From contig DIAV01000390.1 of NCBI GenBank assembly GCA_002415895.1, positions 1 through 16,863 of the forward strand: DNA of 16,863 nucleotides, given 5' to 3'. The notes below the pieces were generated by a model that did no database searches, was not told the DNA's origin, and worked only from the letters and a program-made list of their open reading frames with translations. Source of the DNA: Anaerolineales bacterium UBA5069. Lineage in GTDB: Bacteria > Chloroflexota > Anaerolineae > Caldilineales > Caldilineaceae. Shown piece by piece: positions 7,033 to 14,370 of the stretch. The translations under genes were made by a program, and so were the position numbers. The stretch's first letter is position 1, and each line of letters starts with the position of its first letter.

Positions 7033-7953
7033 TTACTCGTTTTCGTAATAAACCCAGCGCCCCTGCAAACGGAATTGAATAAATGTGAAAATGATGATAA
7101 TCAGGAAGAAAAGCCAGGAGAGCGTGGCCGCATAGCCCAGCTTGCTGTATTCGAAGCCCTGCCTGTAAATGTAGAGCACCATGAAGAGTGTCGCGTCGGC
7201 GGGGCCGCCCTTGGTCATCACCAGGGCCGGGGCGAAGACCTGGAAGTTGCCAATCAGGCCGACCACCAGGTTGAAGAAGATCACCGGCGTCATCATGGGG
7301 AATGTCACATTCCAGAAGCGCTTCCACGTCCCTGCGCCGTCCAGCTCGGCAGCTTCAAGCAGCGACAGCGGCACACTTTGCAGCCCGGCCAGGAAGATGA
7401 CCATTTGTGTGCCCATCACCCAGATACGCATGAAGATGAAGGCAGGTTTGGCCAGCGCCGGCTCAAAGAGCCACGCCTGCGGCGGAATGCCAAACCAGCC
7501 CAGCGCAGCGTTGATGATGCCGAAATCAGGGTGGTACGCGCGCTGCCAGATGAACGCGCTCACAACCACAGGCACCACCACCGGCAGGTAGAGCGCCGTT
7601 CGGTAAAAATTGCGGCCGCGGATGTTCTGGTTCAGGAGGATGGCGCAGAAGAAAGCCAGCGCCAGTTGCAGCGGCACACTGATAAACGCAAAATACGCCG
7701 TATTCCAGAGTGACTGCGGCACCTTGGGGTCACTCATCAACGCTTCAAGGTTCTTCATGCCCACCCAGCGCGCCGTCCCCAGCAGGTTCCATTCCTGAAA
7801 GATCAGAATGAATGACCAGACCATGGGAATGAGGATGAAGGCGACAAAGCCAATGATAAACGGTGACGCGAAGAGATAACCCTCAATCGCCGCACGGCGG
7901 CTGAAGGGCGAGCGCCGGCGTCGGCCGGTAGCGCTGGTGGAGACAACCGCCAT
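7033..7953 (-). CDS. Carbohydrate ABC transporter permease, MalF/UgpA type
   Basis: The first inner-membrane subunit of the same sugar importer. The 306 residues start with a basic cytoplasmic tail (RRRR near 11-14) followed by a strong hydrophobic span (GYLFASPFIIGFVAFILIPM, about 25-44). More spans follow near 88-108, 122-138, 172-190, 224-245 and 275-298. The EAA loop is EAAELDGAGTWKRFWNVTFPMM (about 200-221), with the standard ELDGA core. The start ATG 7953 is preferred over an in-frame GTG at 7959, because GAGGTG (7959-7964) overlaps that GTG and lies at a normal five-base distance from the ATG. It is 219 bases from the binding-protein gene, and that gap is filled by a long repeat hairpin that could lower permease levels relative to the binding protein. 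Confidence 0.93.
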   Translation of the reverse strand: MAVVSTSATGRRRRSPFSRRAAIEGYLFASPFIIGFVAFILIPMVWSFILIFQEWNLLGTARWVGMKNLEALMSDPKVPQSLWNTAYFAFISVPLQLALAFFCAILLNQNIRGRNFYRTALYLPVVVPVVVSAFIWQRAYHPDFGIINAALGWFGIPPQAWLFEPALAKPAFIFMRIWVMGTQMVIFLAGLQSVPLSLLEAAELDGAGTWKRFWNVTFPMMTPVIFFNLVVGLIGNFQVFAPALVMTKGGPADATLFMVLYIYRQGFEYSKLGYAATLSWLFFLIIIIFTFIQFRLQGRWVYYENE

Positions 7954-7958
7954 GGGCA

Positions 7959-7964
7959 CACCTC
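7959..7964 (-). promoter_or_regulatory. Ribosome binding site deciding the ATG start of the first permease
   Basis: GAGGTG on the minus strand ends five bases before ATG 7953. It includes the bases of the competing upstream GTG (7957-7959), which therefore cannot be the start in the usual way. Confidence 0.6.
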
Positions 7965-8025
7965 GAGGCAGGCGTTTACGAGGGAAGGGATCGGGAGGCG
8001 AATCGTAGACTGGATAGCTGGCTTA

Positions 8026-8164
8026 TTGGTTGATTGATAATTGGTTGATTGGTGATTGGTTGATTGGTAATTAGTGATTGGTATGACTCCGGCACCCGAC
8101 GCCAGTTACCAATTGCCAATTACCACTTACCAATCACCCAATCAACCAATCAACCAATCAACCA
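8026..8164. repeat. Long imperfect inverted repeat built from tandem TTGGTTGATTG / ATCAACCA units
   Basis: The left arm (8026-8083) carries TTGGTTGATTG at 8026, 8041 and 8056, an exact 15-base period. A variant fourth unit (TTAGTGATTGG) starts at 8071. The right arm (8106-8164) ends with ATCACCCA followed by three exact ATCAACCA units (8133-8164), an 8-base period. The arms are largely complementary, leaving a loop of about 22 bases. In the transcript from the minus strand this would form a very long hairpin directly after the binding-protein stop codon (8173-8175). Plausible roles are protecting the abundant binding-protein message or acting as a partial barrier before the permeases. The AT-rich, simple-sequence text stands out from the GC-rich neighbours. 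Confidence 0.75.
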
Positions 8165-8172
8165 TCCTTTGC

Positions 8173-9573
8173 CTAACCCTGCGACGCCCAGAAGTCGTCA
8201 AAGAGCTTCTGCACGCCGGCATCCACCTGCGGCATCACGTCGGCGGCTGTGGTGGTTCCGGCAATCAGCGGGTCCCAGCCCACAGGCTTAATGACTTCGT
8301 TCCAGTACTGCGTGCGCGGCAGGCCGCTTACAATGTCAATCTCACCCTTGTCAAAGGCCTTGAGGAATGCACCTGTGTTGGTCAGGCCGTACTGCTCCTG
8401 CACCATGGGTGCCCAGAAGCTCTCGACCAGCGCAACATTGTTGGGGATGCGCCCTGTGACTGTGGAGAAGATCTTCTGTCCCTCTTCGCCGGACATGAAC
8501 TTGACGGACTCCCACGCGGCGTCAACCGGCGCCGTATTGAAGATCACCAACCCCTCGGCCCAGCCGCGGTGCGGACGATTCGCATCCTGCTGCTGCGGCA
8601 TGAGCACCACATCAAAGTCAATCGCGGTGCCCTCTTCACGCATCTTCTCCGTTACCATCTGCGGGAACCACCACGGCCCCTCGTACTTCATGGCCGACTG
8701 GCCTGCGTTGATGCCGCCGGCGCCCGAGTCCAGATCGGCCGGCTTGGGGCTGATCGCCAGTGTGTGATAGAAGTCGCTGGCGATCTGCTGCACAATGTCA
8801 ACGATCTCAGGCTGGGCAAAAGCCGAGGTCTTGGGGTCAATCAACGAGTCAAACTCCTGCTTGCCCGTGCCGCGGATCCAGTGGATGTCGCGGAACCAGT
8901 TGCCGTTGGCCTGATAGCCCCACTGCTTCTTGCCGTCCACTTCCTTGGTGAGCTTCTGCGCCGTCTCCACAAACTGATCGTAGGTCCAATCGTCAGTGGG
9001 ATACGCCACGCCTGCCTCATCAAAGAGCTTCTTGGCATAGAACATGAGCATTGTGGCAACCTGCATGGGAATGAGATAGGTGTCGCCACCGCGCTCGGTG
9101 TAGTCGCGAATGGCCTGGTTATCCGCCCATGCATAATCGAAGCCGTCGCGCTCGCGCAGGCTGTTCACGCCCACAATCGCGCCGTTGTCGGCAAAGATCT
9201 GGAAGCCCCAGCCCTGCATGGAAGCCATGTCGGGGTTGCTGCCGCCTGCAAACTGCGCCTGGAGTGCAGCGTAGTAATTCTCATCATTGGGCAGGAAAAC
9301 GGCTTCCATCGTCACGTTGGAGTTCTGCGCCATGTAGGCGTCGGCCAGCGCCTGGTAGGCGGGCTGGTCGATCTGGCCAAAGGCCATCACGGCGAGTTTA
9401 ACAGCCTCTGCAGCGGGGGCAGCGCTGCCGGCAGCGCCCGCCGTGCTGGGCGCAGCGGGCGCTGCCGGTACTGCACAGGCGGCCAGCGCCAACGCCGCGG
9501 CGCCGGTGCCGGCAAACTTGAGGAAGGTGCGACGTGAGTAGACGCCCTTGTTCGGGTTGCTGATTTCGTTCAT
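8173..9573 (-). CDS. Extracellular sugar-binding lipoprotein of ABC transporter (SBP family 1)
   Basis: The substrate-binding subunit that captures a sugar or glycoside outside the cytoplasmic membrane and passes it to the two permeases encoded next. The 466-residue protein begins MNEISNPNKGVYSRRTFLKF. It has a twin-arginine motif (SRRTFLK, 13-19), a hydrophobic core, and the lipobox LAAC with Cys33 as lipid anchor, then a low-complexity Ala/Pro/Ser linker to about residue 55. The mature part resembles family-1/8 sugar-binding proteins, for example the segment containing GWGFQIFADNGAIVG and the late VWESVKFMSGEEGQ-like stretch (AAWESVKFMSGEEGQ). The open frame extends to 9702, but ATG 9573 is certain from AGGAGG (9579-9584) and the signal peptide. 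The ligand is unknown. It is 158 bases downstream of the deacetylase gene, a gap holding two hairpins. Confidence 0.95.
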   Translation of the reverse strand: MNEISNPNKGVYSRRTFLKFAGTGAAALALAACAVPAAPAAPSTAGAAGSAAPAAEAVKLAVMAFGQIDQPAYQALADAYMAQNSNVTMEAVFLPNDENYYAALQAQFAGGSNPDMASMQGWGFQIFADNGAIVGVNSLRERDGFDYAWADNQAIRDYTERGGDTYLIPMQVATMLMFYAKKLFDEAGVAYPTDDWTYDQFVETAQKLTKEVDGKKQWGYQANGNWFRDIHWIRGTGKQEFDSLIDPKTSAFAQPEIVDIVQQIASDFYHTLAISPKPADLDSGAGGINAGQSAMKYEGPWWFPQMVTEKMREEGTAIDFDVVLMPQQQDANRPHRGWAEGLVIFNTAPVDAAWESVKFMSGEEGQKIFSTVTGRIPNNVALVESFWAPMVQEQYGLTNTGAFLKAFDKGEIDIVSGLPRTQYWNEVIKPVGWDPLIAGTTTAADVMPQVDAGVQKLFDDFWASQG

Positions 9574-9575
9574 GG

Positions 9576-9584
9576 TCTCCTCCT
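9576..9584 (-). promoter_or_regulatory. Strong ribosome binding site of the sugar-binding protein
   Basis: AGGAGGAGA on the minus strand lies just before ATG 9573. It is the best Shine-Dalgarno in the window, fitting the high expression expected for a binding protein, and it rules out the longer reading from 9702. Confidence 0.75.
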
Positions 9585-9645
9585 GCTGATCTTGAGATTG
9601 CGATGGATGGAACCGGGCAATAGTGTGTCGAACTGTGCGTAGGCA

Positions 9646-9663
9646 GCCCGCGCCATTGCGGGC
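9646..9663 (-). repeat. Second, smaller hairpin before the binding-protein gene
   Basis: Perfect arms GCCCGC and GCGGGC enclose a six-base loop (9652-9657). It lies about 73 bases upstream of ATG 9573 and has no T-run. It may be a leader structure of the binding-protein message. Confidence 0.4.
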
Positions 9664-9687
9664 CGGAGGGATTGGCAATGAGTGGTG

Positions 9688-9719
9688 CAACGCGACGTGC
9701 AATTTGCGCCGTCGCGTTG
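9688..9719. repeat. 32-bp near-perfect palindrome 12 bases after the deacetylase stop
   Basis: Ten-base outer arms CAACGCGACG and CGTCGCGTTG are exact reverse complements, and the 12-base centre adds GCAA/TTGC pairing. On the minus strand it follows the TGA at 9732-9734 by 12 bases, with no T-run after it. As RNA it is a strong stem-loop (3'-end or processing signal). As DNA the two-fold symmetry with a GCAA/TTGC core could be an operator, for instance of a LacI-type or ROK regulator acting on the importer genes. The sequence does not decide between these. Confidence 0.6.
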
Positions 9720-9731
9720 ATGCAGTTGTCG

Positions 9732-10637
9732 TCAGCCGCGCATAACGGCGCGAATCTCGCGCATACCTATGGAGATAATCCCCTCGGCTGCCAGAAAGTC
9801 GCGCGCCCGCGCCGACTGGAAGTAGTCATACTCCACTGTATGCCAGTGAGAATGGTCAGGATCTGCCGCTTCAAGCTCGGCGCTCGGTGCGTTGGGGTGA
9901 ATAGCAAAGTAGGTAATGCCACTGGGCAGCGCGTGCAGCACCTGCTCGTACTCATCAATCACACCACCGCGCGAACCCATTTTGTCATAGCCGGGCGTAA
10001 TGCGAAAGGTGTCTACAAGCGGCATGCCGCGCGCCTCAACCGCATGCGCCGCTTCCCGCCACGTGTCGTCGTCAACCCCACCCAGCAGCAAACCCCGTGT
10101 GTAGTCGTCCACAGCACGCGGAAAGAGCAGCGGCACGTTGTACTCGAAGCCGAGTTGCACGTAATGCTCGAAGAGCGGCCCCGTAACCGCTGTGCCCATG
10201 TGGGCGTCAATGTGCGTGAAGTCCAGGCCGTTGCGGTGCGCCCAGGCCACCTGCGCGCGCATCTCGGCGACGGCCGCAGCCACATCCATGTGCTTGATTG
10301 TCGCCTCGGGGCGCGGCCAGAACCAGCCATCGCAATCGATAATCCCGCTGGCCGGGTCGCACGTTGTCAGCGGCCGCCAGCGAATGCCTTTGCGTTCGCT
10401 GTTGAGGGTAAGGTGGATGCCGAGGTCGAGCGCGGGGTTGGCCACAGCCAGGCGCACAATCTCCTCGGACCAGGGACAGGGGATCATGACAGAGCCGGTG
10501 CGCACAATGCCGGCTGCATGTAAATCCAGAAACGCCTGATTGGCGCTGTGCAGCATCCCCAGGTCATCAGCATGAATGACCACAAGACGTGCGTCGGCGG
10601 GATAACCAAGTTGATGCAGCAGTGGGTTGTCGCTCAA
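9732..10637 (-). CDS. YdjC/ChbG family carbohydrate deacetylase
   Basis: A metal-dependent deacetylase-like protein of the family that includes ChbG, which removes an acetyl group from chitooligosaccharides. The 301 residues show the characteristic HADDLGM (22-28, metal Asp pair), GIHLTLN (His75) and HIDAHMGT (His142, Asp144, His146), with the usual family length and an ADPDHSHW segment near the end. It has no signal peptide and is cytoplasmic. The start is TTG at 10637, supported by AGGA eight bases upstream (10648-10651) and by the lack of a better in-frame codon before the conserved HADD strand. It lies 35 bases after the isomerase-like gene, and the gap folds into a hairpin with the Shine-Dalgarno in its loop. 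The context suggests trimming of an acetylated or otherwise esterified sugar. The exact substrate is not visible. Confidence 0.88.
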   Translation of the reverse strand: MSDNPLLHQLGYPADARLVVIHADDLGMLHSANQAFLDLHAAGIVRTGSVMIPCPWSEEIVRLAVANPALDLGIHLTLNSERKGIRWRPLTTCDPASGIIDCDGWFWPRPEATIKHMDVAAAVAEMRAQVAWAHRNGLDFTHIDAHMGTAVTGPLFEHYVQLGFEYNVPLLFPRAVDDYTRGLLLGGVDDDTWREAAHAVEARGMPLVDTFRITPGYDKMGSRGGVIDEYEQVLHALPSGITYFAIHPNAPSAELEAADPDHSHWHTVEYDYFQSARARDFLAAEGIISIGMREIRAVMRG

Positions 10638-10640
10638 TGT

Positions 10641-10672
10641 ACCGGCTTCCTAGCCGGCCCCAAAGCGCCGGT
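10641..10672 (-). promoter_or_regulatory. Hairpin presenting the Shine-Dalgarno of the deacetylase gene, with a competing fold
   Basis: On the minus strand a perfect 6-bp stem (plus-strand CCGGCT 10642-10647 with AGCCGG 10652-10657) has the four-base loop AGGA, which is the ribosome binding site for TTG 10637. The same segment (ACCGGC 10641-10646) is also exactly complementary to GCCGGT at 10667-10672, directly after the upstream stop codon. The two folds exclude each other. This could tie translation of the deacetylase to ribosomes finishing the upstream gene. Confidence 0.5.
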
Positions 10673-12046
10673 TCAGGTGAGTTCGATAAGGGGTAGTCCA
10701 ACCAGCGTGGCAAAGGCGCGCAGTTCAGCGCGGCAGTCACCATAGGTGAGGCAAAGGTGGTGTTCCAGCCCGTTGCGCATCATGCGCTCGAAAACGGCAC
10801 GCGCCGGGCTGTCAAACTGAATCACACCGCTGGTGCCGCTGAAGGAGGGGGGCGCCTGCACCATCGTGCCGCCACCCACCACCAGAGAGTACCCCTCGAC
10901 GCCGTTTTCCAGCGTTGTGCGGTGCAGCCGCGCCAGCGTCACACGGCCAGGCTTGAGCGCAAACTCGAAGAGCAGCGGCAGCCTGCGGTTGCTGTGCACC
11001 GTCGCGCGAATGGGGCCCTCTGCTGTATCCGCCATGCTTGCCGGGGCAAGGCCGCAGTGCCACAGCACGCCGCTGTCGCTTGCAGCGTCAATGGAAACCA
11101 GGTCCGCAATGAAGGGCGCTTCGCCCGTTAGCGCCTTGAGCAGCGCCAGCGTGACAGTGCCGTTCACGTCAGCCTCGCAACTGGCCGGGCAGCCATCTTC
11201 GCTCAGCACACTCATGGCCCCGCAGGCAGCGCAGCCCAGTTCCGTAAAGAACTCGGGCCAGCAGCGCACGGCCATGCCGCGCAATTGTCGTGCATCGGCG
11301 GCGGCGCGCAGTGCTGCGTGCACGCCCGCCGTGCCGCGCACGGCCGCGCCATCCATCTCGCCCAGGTTGGGGGCAAGCGCCGCAGCCCGCTCCAGGAACG
11401 GCCTGCGTGCATCGTCGCTGGCGGCAGCCGCGGCGTGCAGCATATCTGTCAGCGAGAGCGCTTCCACCGCAACACCCAGCAGCGCACTCAGGTCCGCTTC
11501 ATCGTAGGCGCACGTCTCAAAACCGGCTGGATGCTGCCCAACCAAACCAATCTTCGCGCCGTAGAGCAGCCGCCGCGCATGGCCCGCACGCGCCCACATC
11601 TCAATATTGCGAATGGCAACGTCACTTTCCGGCTCTTCCAGTAAAAAGTCGAAGTGGAGCTTATTCAAGGAGAATGCGTGGCCTGCCAGATTGATACCAC
11701 ACAAACTATTCAGGCGCAAACGTCCACCGTCGCGCACCTCGGGTAGCGCCCACAACAACACGGGCAGTTGCTGCGCCGCGGCAATGCGCGCCAGTTCAAC
11801 CGCCATGGTGCTGTCGGCAAAGCTGGCCTGCAGCAGGAGCAGCAGATCGAAGGTCTGCGCCGCCAAAGTCGCGGCAACTTCGGCCGCCGCCGCCGCGTCC
11901 ATGATCAGCCGATCGCGCGTGGCGCAGAGTTCCATGCCCGCCGCCTCCAGGCGCGTTACCACGGTCTGCGCCACCTGCTGCGCCAGTGGCACATCAAACG
12001 TCGGGCGGGCAATTGCCACAAGCGCAATCCGCAAAGCGTCACTCAC
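10673..12046 (-). CDS. L-fucose/L-arabinose isomerase family protein (COG2407-like)
   Basis: A probable metal-dependent aldose-ketose isomerase of the L-fucose isomerase-like superfamily. The 457 residues include an N-terminal alpha/beta region, [18 protein letters not shown] (166-183) typical of the family, the metal-ligand segment CEADVNG (Glu291, Asp293), VLWHCGLAP (327-335), and a C-terminal [12 protein letters not shown] with His429/430, where the family has its third ligand. The start is GTG at 12046, with GAGG seven bases upstream. It overlaps the P450 stop as GTGA (12043-12046), so it is translationally coupled to the P450. Members of this family act on deoxy sugars, pentoses and, in some sulfo-glycolytic pathways, sulfoquinovose, so the substrate here is open. 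The lack of a matching sugar kinase nearby is notable. Confidence 0.8.
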   Translation of the reverse strand: MSDALRIALVAIARPTFDVPLAQQVAQTVVTRLEAAGMELCATRDRLIMDAAAAAEVAATLAAQTFDLLLLLQASFADSTMAVELARIAAAQQLPVLLWALPEVRDGGRLRLNSLCGINLAGHAFSLNKLHFDFLLEEPESDVAIRNIEMWARAGHARRLLYGAKIGLVGQHPAGFETCAYDEADLSALLGVAVEALSLTDMLHAAAAASDDARRPFLERAAALAPNLGEMDGAAVRGTAGVHAALRAAADARQLRGMAVRCWPEFFTELGCAACGAMSVLSEDGCPASCEADVNGTVTLALLKALTGEAPFIADLVSIDAASDSGVLWHCGLAPASMADTAEGPIRATVHSNRRLPLLFEFALKPGRVTLARLHRTTLENGVEGYSLVVGGGTMVQAPPSFSGTSGVIQFDSPARAVFERMMRNGLEHHLCLTYGDCRAELRAFATLVGLPLIELT

Positions 12047-13278
12047 AGGCGCACCTCAACCGGTAGTTCCTCAACACCGCGCAGGGCAATGTCGTGCCGC
12101 CAGCGGAGGGGCGGCTCCTCAATCAATGTGAAATCGGCCGTGCGCGCAAGCAGCGCGTGCAGCGCCTCGGGCAGCTCAATGCGCGCCAGCGGTGCGCCCA
12201 GGCAAAAGTGAATGCCAAGGCCAAAGCCCATGTGCTTGTTCTCGCTGCGCGCAATGTCAAAGCGCTCGGCTTCGGCAAAGGCCGCTTCGTCACGGTGGGC
12301 CGCGCCAATCATCAACAGCACCATTTCGCCGGCGCGAATCGTCTGGCCGCGCAGAAGCACATCTTCCGTTGCAATGCGCCACGATCGATGCACCGGCGCG
12401 TCATAGCGCAGCATCTCCTCAATGGCGCTCTCCATGAGCGCCGGCTGTACACGCAGGCGCGCCATTTCGCCAGGGTGGCGCAGCAGCGCGACCAGGCCAT
12501 TGCCCAAAAGGTTGGTTGTCGTCTCGTGGCCCGCCACGAAGAGCGTCACGCAGGTGGAGATCAGTTCGCTGTCATCCAGTCGCGCACCCTCGGCCGCAAC
12601 CAGACGGCCAATCAGATCATCGCTCGGCTGGCTGCGTCGCTGCGCCACCAAATCGCCAATGTAGCCACGCATGGCGGCAAGACCCGCCTGCGCCTGCTCC
12701 ACACGCGCCACTGGTGCGCGCCCGCCGCCGCTGAAGAGCAGATTGATATCGAGCGCCCACGCGCGCAGTTGCGTTGCATCTGCGGCAGGGGCGCCCAGCA
12801 TCTCCAGCACCACAATCGCAGGCAGGGGATAGGCGAGGTCGCGCATCAGGTCGGCGCGCCCGCCCTGTGCCTGCGCGCGCAGCAGCGCGTCGTCCACAAG
12901 TTGCGCTGCCAGGGCATGAATGCGCGGGCGCAGCGACTCCATGTGGCGCGGCGTAAACCAGGGCGCGAGCAGCGCGCGCAAACGCGTGTGGTCCGGCGGG
13001 TCCATGTGCGCGATCCCCACGCGGTAGTGTGCCTCGAGCAGCGCCGTACGGCTGCGGGCCTCGTCGGGCAATCTGTCCAGAATGTACTGGATCCGCCCGG
13101 CGCTGGAGAAGCGCCTGTAGTCGCGCAGGAGCGCAGCTACATCCTCATAGCGCGTAATCACCCAGCCGCCCCACGTGTCGCTCCAGATTACCGGTGCTTC
13201 GTCGCGCAGGATGGAATAGGCAGGGTACGGGTCGGCAAAGAAGTCGGGTTGCGCAATCAGGTCATCCACAAGGCTCAT
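12043..13278 (-). CDS. Cytochrome P450
   Basis: A haem-thiolate monooxygenase inserting one oxygen atom from O2 into a C-H bond, with electrons normally delivered by a ferredoxin and its reductase. The 411 residues match the soluble bacterial class I length, and no membrane anchor is seen. Visible motifs are [11 protein letters not shown] (91-101), the I-helix AGHETT (249-254) with acid-alcohol pair Glu252/Thr253, the ExxR motif EMLR (288-291), and the haem loop [11 protein letters not shown] with axial Cys359. All key residues are present, so the enzyme should be active. Its ATG overlaps the dehydrogenase stop (ATGA 13275-13278) and its stop overlaps the isomerase-like start (GTGA), placing it firmly inside the sugar operon. 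Inference: it hydroxylates or O-demethylates a sugar or the aglycone of a glycoside. No ferredoxin or reductase gene is in the window. Confidence 0.96.
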   Translation of the reverse strand: MSLVDDLIAQPDFFADPYPAYSILRDEAPVIWSDTWGGWVITRYEDVAALLRDYRRFSSAGRIQYILDRLPDEARSRTALLEAHYRVGIAHMDPPDHTRLRALLAPWFTPRHMESLRPRIHALAAQLVDDALLRAQAQGGRADLMRDLAYPLPAIVVLEMLGAPAADATQLRAWALDINLLFSGGGRAPVARVEQAQAGLAAMRGYIGDLVAQRRSQPSDDLIGRLVAAEGARLDDSELISTCVTLFVAGHETTTNLLGNGLVALLRHPGEMARLRVQPALMESAIEEMLRYDAPVHRSWRIATEDVLLRGQTIRAGEMVLLMIGAAHRDEAAFAEAERFDIARSENKHMGFGLGIHFCLGAPLARIELPEALHALLARTADFTLIEEPPLRWRHDIALRGVEELPVEVRL

Positions 13279-14288
13279 GGGCCGGCCACATCCTCATCTT
13301 CATACTCGCGCATGAACTCGTCCATGTTGATGGCGTGACCCGTCTCCGCCGAGCGGCTGGCGGCAAGCGTGACGGCTGTGCTGCGCAGTCCCTCATGCAG
13401 CGGCGTAATCAGGCCACCGGTATCTCCGCTGCGCAATGCCGCCACAAACGCCCGGTTGATGCCTTTGTGCAGCGGCTCTTCGTTTTGCCACGATTGCACG
13501 CCATCAGGCGTGTAGAGCGCGACTTCACGATCCGTCACGCGCACCATGCGGTCGCGCAGGCAGAAGTCGGCCGTGGGGCGCTCCTGAATCTCGGGGAAGA
13601 GCGCATAGGTGCCTGCGCACGCGCCCACCGCGCCATTTGCATAGCGCAAGGTTAGGGCGTAGCCATCCCAGTTGACAAATTCGGTCTCGAAGTTCGTCTG
13701 GCGCTGGTTGTAGGCCGCATAGACCGAGGTGACTTCACCGGCCAGCGCCCGGCTCAAGTCAATGAGGTGGATATTTTGATCTACGATCTGGCCGCCCGCG
13801 TTGGCGCGATCCCACATCCAGCGAATGGGTGGCCGCGTCCAGTACCAACGCAGGTTGACGAGCGCAACCGGTTCGTCGCCAATCAACTCCTGGGCGCGGC
13901 GGAAGGCGGGGCTGTAGCGCCACTGCAGCGCAGTAATTGCCGGCACGCGCCGCCCCGCTGCGGCGCGCACAAGGCGCGCGCCGGCATACAGGTCCAGATC
14001 AAGGGGCTTTTCAACAAAGATGGGCAGCCCGCGCTCCACGCACTGGTTTGCAATCGCGGCGTGCGTGGCCGTGGGCGTGCAAATGTAGACTGCATCGAGC
14101 GTCTGCTCGTCAAGCATTTTGCTATAGTCAGAGTAGGCTGCTGCACCGTAGTCACGTGCAAAGTCATGTGCGCGGCCGCTGCCATGATCACTGGCGGCGG
14201 CCACCGCAACGCCGGGCTCCTCATGCAGATAGGTCGCGTGCAAATGCGCCATGCGGCCTGCCCCAACAAAGCCAATGCGCAATGCCAT
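13275..14288 (-). CDS. Gfo/Idh/MocA family NAD(P)-dependent sugar oxidoreductase
   Basis: An oxidoreductase of the glucose-fructose oxidoreductase/inositol dehydrogenase family, which oxidises or reduces one hydroxyl of a sugar or cyclitol. The 337 residues show the N-terminal dinucleotide motif GFVGAGRMAHLHA (6-18), CTPTATHAA, the active-site lysine motif VEKPL (Lys94), and GGQIVDQNIHLIDLSR (165-180) with Asp170 and His174 at the usual catalytic positions. There is no twin-arginine signal, so it is cytoplasmic. The start is ATG 14288 with AAAGGAG six bases upstream. It lies 82 bases after the TIM-barrel gene and overlaps the P450 by four bases. Pairing with a TIM-barrel sugar isomerase/epimerase is common in inositol-like and 3-keto-glycoside pathways. 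The substrate and direction are unknown. Confidence 0.92.
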   Translation of the reverse strand: MALRIGFVGAGRMAHLHATYLHEEPGVAVAAASDHGSGRAHDFARDYGAAAYSDYSKMLDEQTLDAVYICTPTATHAAIANQCVERGLPIFVEKPLDLDLYAGARLVRAAAGRRVPAITALQWRYSPAFRRAQELIGDEPVALVNLRWYWTRPPIRWMWDRANAGGQIVDQNIHLIDLSRALAGEVTSVYAAYNQRQTNFETEFVNWDGYALTLRYANGAVGACAGTYALFPEIQERPTADFCLRDRMVRVTDREVALYTPDGVQSWQNEEPLHKGINRAFVAALRSGDTGGLITPLHEGLRSTAVTLAASRSAETGHAINMDEFMREYEDEDVAGP

Positions 14289-14370
14289 GGCTGGCTCCTT
14301 TCGTATGGGGAATCAACGCACTGCCTTGCAATCAGTCAGACAGTCAAACGCTAGCGATTGCCGGTAGCCT

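Noticed and set aside
8026..8164. CRISPR array
   Set aside because: The repeat units are only 8-15 bases, contiguous without unique spacers, and the two sides are inverted copies; no cas gene is near.
8074..9537. A 487-codon open frame on the plus strand
   Set aside because: It mirrors the sugar-binding protein gene, starts inside the repeat hairpin and has no family features.
9574..9702. N-terminal extension of the sugar-binding protein to 9702
   Set aside because: The extension carries no signal features; the strong AGGAGG and the Tat/lipobox signal peptide fix the start at 9573.
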